Positions 5,823 through 11,384 of a stretch of DNA of 11,384 nt are shown in pieces. Within the stretch, counting starts at the first letter, position 1; every line of letters starts with the position of its first letter. The stretch is from Firmicutes bacterium CAG:124 (GTDB lineage: Bacteria > Bacillota > Clostridia > Oscillospirales > Oscillospiraceae), in NCBI GenBank assembly GCA_000432135.1, contig HF990538.1, positions 1 to 11,384 on the forward strand, read 5' to 3'. The position numbers and the translations under genes are program-made. The notes under the pieces are model-generated. The model saw nothing but the letters and a program-made list of their open reading frames with translations, was not told the DNA's origin and searched no databases.

Positions 5823-8126
5823 TCATTCACCGCCCCATTCCAGAACAAAGACAATGGAGAGAACTTCCTGCTCAGTGACTGCTTTGGATACGGCGCTGAC
5901 AACGGCATCGTAGGAGATAGGGAGTTTACCGTTCTCTGCAATATCCCACGGCCCACGCAAAACGAGTGTTTCTGTATCACCGGTTTTCGCCGTCACAGAA
6001 TCGTTGATCTTGAAACCAAGCTGTTTTGCATCAACCTTGACATGCGCCATATCCGTATTAAACGGAACAAGCTGCCAGCCGTTCTTAGTTGAAATGCTGA
6101 CAGAGGACACGATGACTTCACCGGTAGAACCGTTGATAATTTCTGCTGCGCCGGTGTGAACTTCACCGTTTTCATCTACGGTCAAAGGGAGCACAACCGG
6201 AACCGTAACGGAGAAGACCTCGGTGATCTCCCAGTGGGCGTAATACGTTTTATCTGCGGTTTCCGTGAAAACGTCATTTTCTGTTACCTGCGTACCGCCG
6301 GTTGCTTCGGTAAACCAGCCTAAAAACTCGGCGTTTTTGCGCGTCGGTTCAGTCGGCAGCACCAGCTTTTCGCCGTAGATCTGATTTGTGGTTTCCGTCT
6401 TGCCAGTGCCAAGATCCCATGTCACGACGTATTGGTTCGCTTCAAACTGCGCGTAAAACGTTGTGCTGGCCGTGATCGACGTGACGGTGTTGTAGAGCTT
6501 GCCGCCTGTTTTGGCCGTGTACCAGCCCTTGAAGCTGTGTCCCTTTTTGACCGGGAGCGATGCGGGGATCGTCGGCTTGCTGTTCGGCTGGACGGTTTCG
6601 CTGTACGCTACTTTTCCGTCAATCGTGCCGCCGTTGCTGCCTGCATCCCATGTAACAGTCAAGGAGACGGTTGCGCCGCAATCGTCGCATTTGCCATCGC
6701 CGTTCGCGTCGATGTGGTCGGCATACTCATAACCGGAGTCTCCACAGGCCGAGCACGTCTTGGTGCGCTTATGCCGCACCTCATTGTCCGAAACCCACGA
6801 ACCGTAGCTATACGAATGGTCGGCATAATCGTAGGTAGACGCGCCGCAGCCGGAGCAGGTTTTGCTTCTGCGATGCTGCGTATCCGAATACTTGCTCCAT
6901 GCACCAGTGGAATAGCTGTGACTGCTATACTCCGTTGTGGAGTATCCGCAGGTGCGGCAGGATGCCGTTCGGCTGTGCTGACTGGAGGAAGAATTGCTCC
7001 ACGCCCCATAGCTCATGCTGTGGCTGGCATAGTCGTAGTCCGTCGCGCCGCAGTTTCGGCAAGAACCGGTGCGCCGGTGCTGGCTGGACGAATACTGCTC
7101 CCAGCTTCCATAACTGTAACTATGACCGCTGGAGTAGATGGTTTCGCTTTTGGTTTGACCGCAAGCGCATGAATACGAACGGTATCCGTTGCTGGTGCAG
7201 GTGGCTGCCTGCTGACTCTGCAATACCCATGTATGGCTGCCGCAGTCCGGGCAAGTGCCGGAACCATACGCGCCAGAACCGTGGCTCTTAGTCGTGTATG
7301 TTCCTAAATATTGAACGTAATGGCAGCTATTGCATTCATTATAGTTGGCATGACCGCGCGAGGAATGGGCGACCTCGACGTATGTGCCCTGGAAGGCGTA
7401 CTTGCCGCAGCTTGGACAATTGCCGATAATCGAGCCGGTCGAAGTGACGGAAACGCCCGGCGTACTCATGGTACCACCGGCTGTGGGAGTATCGGAATAC
7501 ACGCCGTACAAATCGTAGAAGTATCTGTTGTTCCGATTGGAGCCGGCCCAATCATAATCGTAGAACGGCACCGACGATTTGGGATACCCGATGATATAGC
7601 CGATATAGAGCGTATCGCCGGAATCCGTTTTCCTCCAGAAAGCGTCCTCACCGATGCTCTCCAAGATGTCCTCTCCGTAATAGATCGTGAGCGTAGACAG
7701 CTTCGGGCAGTTGTAAAAGGCGTGCTTGCCAATGACCGGCGTGGTGCTGGGGATCTCAGCCGTGGTCAGGCTGATGCAGTCTTCAAACCAGTACGCAAGA
7801 TCAGTGATATGCAATGCGTCCATATCATCAAACCAGACCTGCGTGATCTGGTCACGATAAGCCGCCCACGGCTGGTCGGCCTTGCTGGCGAACGGCTCAC
7901 AGTCGCCGGAGCCAGAGATCATCAACCAGTTGTGCTCATTCAATTCCCACTTGATCTTACTGCCGGGAATTGTGCCGGAGGTGACTGTTTCGGCAGAAGC
8001 AGCCGCTTCTTCGGGTGCGCTGTCATAGACCGTATGCGCGTCCGCTTCTGCCGCGAATGCGGCCACGGATAGCGAGAAGATCATACAGAGGACCAGAAGC
8101 AGGGCTGACAGTTTTCTAATCTTCAT
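5823..8126 (-). CDS. Large modular secreted surface protein (LRR-like, CxxC repeats, InlB B repeats, WxL-like C-terminus)
   Basis: 767 residues. The signal peptide covers about 1-26 (AFAAEA). Residues about 105-165 resemble BspA/LRR_5 leucine-rich repeats (IGKHAFYNC, LTIYY, IGEDAF). Residues about 237-325 hold CPSC, CNSC, CPDC and CAC pairs. Residues 335-470 are four 34-residue repeats with a final CDDCG half unit. Residues about 487-562 and 566-632 are two Listeria-Bacteroides (InlB B, Flg_new-like) repeats with GHSFKGWYT and FLGWFTEATGG cores. The C-terminal domain 636-767 is homologous to the 205-aa and 172-aa neighbours. No LPXTG motif or transmembrane anchor is seen, so attachment must be indirect, perhaps through that shared domain. 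It is the last gene of the operon; the ATG at 8126 is 3 bp from the previous stop with AGGAGG inside the preceding gene. A role in adhesion is inferred. Confidence 0.85.
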   Translation of the reverse strand: MKIRKLSALLLVLCMIFSLSVAAFAAEADAHTVYDSAPEEAAASAETVTSGTIPGSKIKWELNEHNWLMISGSGDCEPFASKADQPWAAYRDQITQVWFDDMDALHITDLAYWFEDCISLTTAEIPSTTPVIGKHAFYNCPKLSTLTIYYGEDILESIGEDAFWRKTDSGDTLYIGYIIGYPKSSVPFYDYDWAGSNRNNRYFYDLYGVYSDTPTAGGTMSTPGVSVTSTGSIIGNCPSCGKYAFQGTYVEVAHSSRGHANYNECNSCHYVQYLGTYTTKSHGSGAYGSGTCPDCGSHTWVLQSQQAATCTSNGYRSYSCACGQTKSETIYSSGHSYSYGSWEQYSSSQHRRTGSCRNCGATDYDYASHSMSYGAWSNSSSSQHSRTASCRTCGYSTTEYSSHSYSTGAWSKYSDTQHRRSKTCSGCGASTYDYADHSYSYGSWVSDNEVRHKRTKTCSACGDSGYEYADHIDANGDGKCDDCGATVSLTVTWDAGSNGGTIDGKVAYSETVQPNSKPTIPASLPVKKGHSFKGWYTAKTGGKLYNTVTSITASTTFYAQFEANQYVVTWDLGTGKTETTNQIYGEKLVLPTEPTRKNAEFLGWFTEATGGTQVTENDVFTETADKTYYAHWEITEVFSVTVPVVLPLTVDENGEVHTGAAEIINGSTGEVIVSSVSISTKNGWQLVPFNTDMAHVKVDAKQLGFKINDSVTAKTGDTETLVLRGPWDIAENGKLPISYDAVVSAVSKAVTEQEVLSIVFVLEWGGE
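6717..7124 (-). repeat. Four 34-residue His/Tyr/CxxC repeats in the large surface protein
   Basis: Repeats start at residues 335, 369, 403 and 437, spaced exactly 34 residues (102 bp). Each has H-S-Y/M-S, then G-A/S-W, an Arg/His segment (QHRRT-like), CxxCG, and a Tyr/Ser/Asp/His end. CxxC pairs fall at 356/359, 390/393, 424/427 and 458/461. The pattern suggests serial zinc or other metal knuckles, or stabilising disulfides outside the cell. Confidence 0.9.
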
Positions 8127-8129
8127 GCG

Positions 8130-8648
8130 TTATCCCTCCTCCATGACGGCAGCAATCGTGAAGATCACGGTCGCTGCGTTAATGTTTGTAACGGCCTCGC
8201 TTGCAGACACCTTGGCTTTGTAGCGAATCGCCAGCGACTTCTCAGCATTGATAGACGGAAATGCACCATCCACAAGGGTCAGGCTGCCTGCGCCTTTTGT
8301 GCTGCAACCGTTGATGTTCAAAGCAATGCTGTTTTTGTTGGCACTGAAATCGTCGTAATTGCCGATTTCAAAGCTGCCCGGCTGAACATCGACTTTTGTG
8401 ACGCGAATTGCGCCGTTTTTGCCGGTGTTGGTGATTGCGGCGTTATTGGCGCAAACCACATAGCCATCAACAAGAGAAACCGGCAGCGCGGCGGGAACCG
8501 TACACGAAATCGGGGAAACCGTGTTCACGACGGTCAGCGTGACAGGAACCTTTGCTTCGGTCGTTTCAGCCGCTGACGCTGTGACAGGAAATGCAAAAAT
8601 GAGCGCCAGCGCCAGAAGAAGCGCTGCTGCCTTTTTTATATTGTTCAT
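8130..8648 (-). CDS. Small secreted beta-domain protein, paralogue of the 205-aa protein
   Basis: 172 residues. The signal peptide covers about 1-27 (ASAAE). From about residue 45 it matches the 205-aa protein and the end of the 767-aa protein: a CTVPAALPVSL strand, then AAITNTGKNGAIRVTKVDV, and near the end LAIRYKAKVSASEAVTN and a final hydrophobic strand. It lacks the tryptophans of its paralogues: GSFEI stands where they have GWNL or GWQL, and the last strand ends in IAAVMEEG. It has Cys49, Cys66 and Cys115, which could form a disulfide. The ATG at 8648 overlaps the preceding stop as TGATG with AGGAGG 7 nt upstream; a GTG one codon earlier is the alternative. Likely a cell-surface structural subunit, but the function is not known. 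Confidence 0.8.
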   Translation of the reverse strand: MNNIKKAAALLLALALIFAFPVTASAAETTEAKVPVTLTVVNTVSPISCTVPAALPVSLVDGYVVCANNAAITNTGKNGAIRVTKVDVQPGSFEIGNYDDFSANKNSIALNINGCSTKGAGSLTLVDGAFPSINAEKSLAIRYKAKVSASEAVTNINAATVIFTIAAVMEEG

Positions 8649-10021
8649 CACTGCACCTCCTTCGGCCAGAGATACGCGGTGTGCAAGGTAAGTTCTGTGT
8701 TCAGCGTACCGATCTGCTTACCATCGCGGAATGCCGTGATCGTTACGGTGCAATCCACATTGCCGAAATCCGGTGCTTCCAGCAACGTTAAACTGGAAAT
8801 GCTCTTGCCCGCAGCCAATTCAAATGTGTCGGCAATGAGCGTATCGTCCTTATTGCGTCGAATCTCGATTTTGTAGGTATCGTTCTTGCTATTATTCGTG
8901 AACTCAGCCTTCACGTCGGTTTCCCCGACAAGCGCGTAAAGATGAGCAGGAGCAGTAATATCAATCTGATTGTCCGCGACGATGGCGTTGAGCTGCTTTT
9001 GGGCTTCACGCAGTCCTGAAACATCGTAAAAGATGATTTCAGTTTCTTTGTTCTGCTTCGCACGCTCGGTGATTCTAGCCTTGATCGAGTCAATCACTGC
9101 CAAGGTACTGTCGCGGTCAAAGATAATTTTTACTGCATCGTCTACTCTCGCGGCAATCACTTCGGGCGTGCTTGTGCCGTTGTTGCAATAAACAGCTTTT
9201 GTGCCGCCGCCCCATGTGAGCAAGCGTCCTTTGATGGTTACATTGTCCAGCACGATTTTGCCATCTGCCGCGCCGCAACCGATGATAAGGTCGCCATCTA
9301 CGGTCATATCCTTGAGAATCACATCATCGGTGCGAACGAGAACGCTGCCTTTGATATCCTTGTCGTAGGTTCCTTTTACCGTGATATAGCTGCCAATAAT
9401 GTTCGCAAAGATCTGCGCAAATTCCGCGCGGGTGATATCGTCCTGCGGTGCAAGGACTTTTCCTCTGCCGTGGATATAGTCAGCGCCGACCATTGCGCGC
9501 ACATAGGGCAGCGCCCAATCGGAGATTTTGCCGCGGTCGGAGAATGCGGTCAGGTCTGTTTTTGCATATGCGTCATAGTCCAGTTCCAGCGCTCTCGCCA
9601 CAACGGTCATTGCTTCCTGTCGCGAGATTGGCGCATCTGGAGCCATGGACGAAGCAGACCGACCGTTGTAAGTACCCATCTGGACGGCGAGCGCGACATC
9701 CTTGTAATACCACTTGTCCTTGGACACGTCCTTGTACTGCGAAATATCTGCCGTTTTATAGCAGCCAAACGAACGGTTGATGATCGCAGCCATCTCCGCA
9801 CGGGTCATCGCGCCATTCGGGTCGATGACGGTACTGGATTTGCCGTAAAGCAGTCCGTTATCCACGGCTGCGCTCACGGCTTCAGCATACCATGCGGTAC
9901 GGTCGTAGTCCCTGAAATCCGTGGCTTTCCGCGTCGTGGTGCTTGCCGCGGATGCGGAAACTGCCAGTGACAGGCACGATGCGACGGCGAGGATCATTGC
10001 GAGGATTCTTTTCCGTTTCAT
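8648..10021 (-). CDS. SLH-domain cell-surface protein
   Basis: 457 residues. The signal peptide covers about 1-26 (ASAAS). Three SLH domains lie at about 35-84, 97-146 and 158-210; each has the aromatic/Asp start (FRDYDRTAWYAEAV, YKDVSKDKWYYKDV, FSDRGKISDWALPYV) and an ITRAEFAQI-like end. SLH triplets bind pyruvylated secondary wall polymers and anchor proteins to the wall. Residues about 222-270 have short strand periodicity (VILKDMTVDGDLIIG, IVLDNVTIKGRLL) suggesting a small beta-helix. About 355-457 look like an Ig-like or Fn3-like beta domain. It lies between the two small paralogous proteins and is the probable wall anchor for the operon's products. The ATG at 10021 has AAGGAGG 8 nt upstream. 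Confidence 0.9.
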   Translation of the reverse strand: MKRKRILAMILAVASCLSLAVSASAASTTTRKATDFRDYDRTAWYAEAVSAAVDNGLLYGKSSTVIDPNGAMTRAEMAAIINRSFGCYKTADISQYKDVSKDKWYYKDVALAVQMGTYNGRSASSMAPDAPISRQEAMTVVARALELDYDAYAKTDLTAFSDRGKISDWALPYVRAMVGADYIHGRGKVLAPQDDITRAEFAQIFANIIGSYITVKGTYDKDIKGSVLVRTDDVILKDMTVDGDLIIGCGAADGKIVLDNVTIKGRLLTWGGGTKAVYCNNGTSTPEVIAARVDDAVKIIFDRDSTLAVIDSIKARITERAKQNKETEIIFYDVSGLREAQKQLNAIVADNQIDITAPAHLYALVGETDVKAEFTNNSKNDTYKIEIRRNKDDTLIADTFELAAGKSISSLTLLEAPDFGNVDCTVTITAFRDGKQIGTLNTELTLHTAYLWPKEVQ

Positions 10022-10048
10022 TTTGAAGTCCTCCTTATAGAACCAGGT

Positions 10049-10074
10049 AAGGGGAACGCTTGCGCGTTCCCCTT
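10049..10074 (-). promoter_or_regulatory. Intergenic hairpin between the 205-aa and SLH genes
   Basis: AAGGGGAACGC at 10049-10059 pairs perfectly with GCGTTCCCCTT at 10064-10074 around a 4-nt loop. On the minus strand no U-tract follows, so it is not a standard terminator. Its position just after the 205-aa gene suggests 3'-end stabilisation or partial attenuation that would raise the level of that subunit relative to the downstream genes. Confidence 0.6.
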
Positions 10075-10087
10075 GGATGAATTGCGA

Positions 10088-10705
10088 TTAGACTGCATCC
10101 CACGCGATAATGAAGAGTACAGATGCGATGGCCGTGTTCGTGACGGCTTCGGAAACCGGGGTAACGATTGCATCATAGGCGATGCCGATAGAGTTGGCAG
10201 AGGTATCACCCACACCGGACATGAAGCATCCTTCAACAGCGGCGTCCAGAAGCGTCTGCTTGGAAGCGTTCTTGTTATCGGTGACCTGCGCAGCGCCGTT
10301 GCCGAGGGAGATGGAGAAGCCAAACTTATTGGAATCCACTTTTTCCTTGGCAAGCGTAGCCTTGTCGCCGAACGCGGTCAGGTTCCAACCCTGTGCCGCT
10401 TCAATGCTTACGGAGTTGACCTTGACAGCGCCGAAAGAATTGTTGACGATCTTCGCGTCGGAAGCGGTAGCGACGGAGCCATCCGTACCAACGGCAATCG
10501 GCAACACGGTCGGGACAGTCACAGACATCTTCGTAGCCGCCGGATCACCGCCCAAGCTGCCATCGGCAGTGCTGGACAGAGTAACGGAGGACGTGCCGGT
10601 GCCGCCAGAGGTATCGACCGTGTTGGCCGCAGAAGCACCGATTGCGAGGCTTGCCATCATGCAGATGGCGAGAACGAGGGAAATGATCTTCTTAGTGTTC
10701 TTCAT
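10088..10705 (-). CDS. Secreted WxL-like beta-domain protein
   Basis: 205 residues. The signal peptide covers about 1-26 (IGASAAN), followed by a Gly/Ser/Thr-rich stretch (about 30-58). Residues 60-205 form the shared domain: VTVPTVLPIAV, then AKIVNNSFGAVKVNSVSI, GWNLTAFG, KVDSNKFGF, IAYDAIVTPVSEAVTN and a final strand ending IIAWDAV. The same order occurs at 636-767 of the large surface protein. The GWNL motif and tryptophan-ending last strand are reminiscent of WxL domains, which bind peptidoglycan non-covalently in low-GC Gram-positives, but this is my pattern reading. The ATG at 10705 has AAAGGAG 8 nt upstream. The gene lies 29 bp after the membrane-protein gene and before a hairpin, so it may be the abundant subunit. 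Confidence 0.8.
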   Translation of the reverse strand: MKNTKKIISLVLAICMMASLAIGASAANTVDTSGGTGTSSVTLSSTADGSLGGDPAATKMSVTVPTVLPIAVGTDGSVATASDAKIVNNSFGAVKVNSVSIEAAQGWNLTAFGDKATLAKEKVDSNKFGFSISLGNGAAQVTDNKNASKQTLLDAAVEGCFMSGVGDTSANSIGIAYDAIVTPVSEAVTNTAIASVLFIIAWDAV

Positions 10706-10734
10706 GGTAAAATCTCCTTTGTCGTTTTGAAAAG

Positions 10735-11298
10735 TTAGTTTTTAATGGTGATTGTGATGATGGCCCCGGCTGTGCCAATAACATTGCCAGTTTCGGGGTC
10801 AAGATTGTGGAACATCGCTGTGCATTCGTATGTGCCAGCCGGAAGCTCCACGTCCAGTTTGGCTCGTTCAATTTTCGAGCCAATCGGAATTGCTTTGGAC
10901 TGATAAATGATCTCCTGCGTGTCATTGCGGATGAACTCGACCTGCTGGGGGTAATTGTTGATGCTCTCATTTACGATCATGACGTTGCCCTCAGCCTTGC
11001 CGTTTTCAAAGTACGGCGCGGTGTTCATGCTGATATTGATCATGCCTTCAGCCACTTTCTCATTCAGCTTCTCCGCAATTTCTTCCGGACTGAGATTATC
11101 CCAGCCGCCTTCGACGGCAGAAGAATCATATACGATGCCGGTTTGAGCGCGGGCGTCTTCCTTGGCCAGTGGCTTGCTGGCCAGACGGGTGATAAGAAAG
11201 ATGCCCGCGCCGATGGCACAGGCGAGAAATGCGACGGCAAGCACAACACGAATGCTGCCCTTTGCCTGCTTGGGATGATCCTGATATGTTTCGTACAT
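10735..11298 (-). CDS. Single-pass membrane protein with an extracellular beta domain
   Basis: 187 residues. A short cytoplasmic N-terminus (MYETYQDHPKQAKGS) precedes one transmembrane helix at about 17-38, with no cleavage site, so it should stay anchored with its C-terminus outside. Residues about 64-90 are a charged helix (SPEEIAEKLNEKVAEG). About 92-187 are strand-rich (GNVMIVNESINNYPQQVEF, AKLDVELPAGTYECTAMF, AIITITI), like an Ig/CalX-type sandwich. I do not recognise the family. As first gene of the surface operon it may act as a membrane dock or assembly factor for the secreted proteins, an inference from context. I chose the ATG at 11298 because AAAGGAG lies 8 nt upstream; the frame runs further up to 11364 without such a site. 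Confidence 0.8.
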   Translation of the reverse strand: MYETYQDHPKQAKGSIRVVLAVAFLACAIGAGIFLITRLASKPLAKEDARAQTGIVYDSSAVEGGWDNLSPEEIAEKLNEKVAEGMINISMNTAPYFENGKAEGNVMIVNESINNYPQQVEFIRNDTQEIIYQSKAIPIGSKIERAKLDVELPAGTYECTAMFHNLDPETGNVIGTAGAIITITIKN

Positions 11299-11330
11299 AG
11301 AAACAGCTCCTTTGTGTTTTGATTTGCATA

Positions 11331-11384
11331 CTAGGGTGGGATACGGTAGCGACACAGCAGGCAATACAGGTCGTCTGCCGTGCA
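11331..11384 (-). CDS. Possible C-terminal end of an upstream gene
   Basis: The minus strand is open from the window edge for 17 codons to a TAG at 11333-11331, ending TADDLYCLLCRYRIPP. The stop lies 32 nt before the membrane-protein ATG, a normal operon-type spacing. The stretch is too short to identify or to prove coding. No convincing promoter is seen between it and 11298, which is consistent with the surface operon starting further upstream. Confidence 0.3.
   Translation of the reverse strand, partial: CTADDLYCLLCRYRIPP

Noticed and set aside
6717..7124. Regularly spaced repeats as a CRISPR array
   Set aside because: The 102-bp periodicity is in frame within a coding sequence and reflects degenerate protein repeats, not identical repeats with unique spacers.
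11299..11384. Promoter for the surface operon
   Set aside because: TAGTAT-like and TTGCCT-like hexamers exist, but no pair has both good matches and 16-18 bp spacing.

Overview
The window looks like part of an integrative/conjugative (or conjugative-plasmid) element from a Gram-positive anaerobe, most likely a gut Clostridia member. I base this on PrgI and VirB6-like Gram-positive mating-channel genes, an NlpC/P60-type wall hydrolase, strong AGGAGG ribosome-binding sites, SLH domains, and Listeria-Bacteroides (InlB B) repeats. GC looks to be in the mid-50s % by eye; I did not calculate it. No RNA gene, CRISPR array, integrase, relaxase, attachment site or origin is visible. Nearly everything is on the minus strand, so transcription runs from high to low coordinates.

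Surface-protein operon (about 11298 down to 5823). Five tightly packed genes encode, in order: a single-pass membrane protein with a beta-rich outer domain (187 aa); a secreted beta-sandwich protein (205 aa); an SLH-anchored protein (457 aa); a second small secreted protein (172 aa); and a 767-aa modular surface protein. The last has an LRR-like region, four 34-aa CxxC repeats, two InlB B repeats and a C-terminal domain homologous to the two small secreted proteins. That shared domain resembles a WxL domain in outline (GWxL motif, then a conserved terminal strand). A perfect hairpin lies between the second and third genes. The operon ends at a hairpin at 5787-5816.

Junction (5522-5822). A small plus-strand zinc-ribbon gene lies here, interrupted by an apparent -1 frameshift. 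It has its own sigma-A-like promoter, a palindrome within the promoter spacer, and an intrinsic terminator.

Conjugation operon (5521 down to the window edge). Its order is a VirB2/TrbC-like pilin, a VirB6-like channel protein with a roughly 700-residue low-complexity tail, a membrane-anchored NlpC/P60-type hydrolase, a small HTH protein, PrgI, and the first residues of a gene expected to be the VirB4 ATPase. Coding ends overlap or nearly touch, which points to translational coupling.

Most striking points: (1) the pilin and the adjacent VirB6-like gene each carry one in-frame tandem duplication of a membrane-spanning segment (126 and 108 bp), and copies differ almost only at synonymous positions. 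This is either a real parallel remodelling of two channel partners or a strain-mixing assembly artefact. (2) The surface operon has three paralogues of one beta-domain together with an SLH anchor, and may act as an adhesion or mating-pair module.
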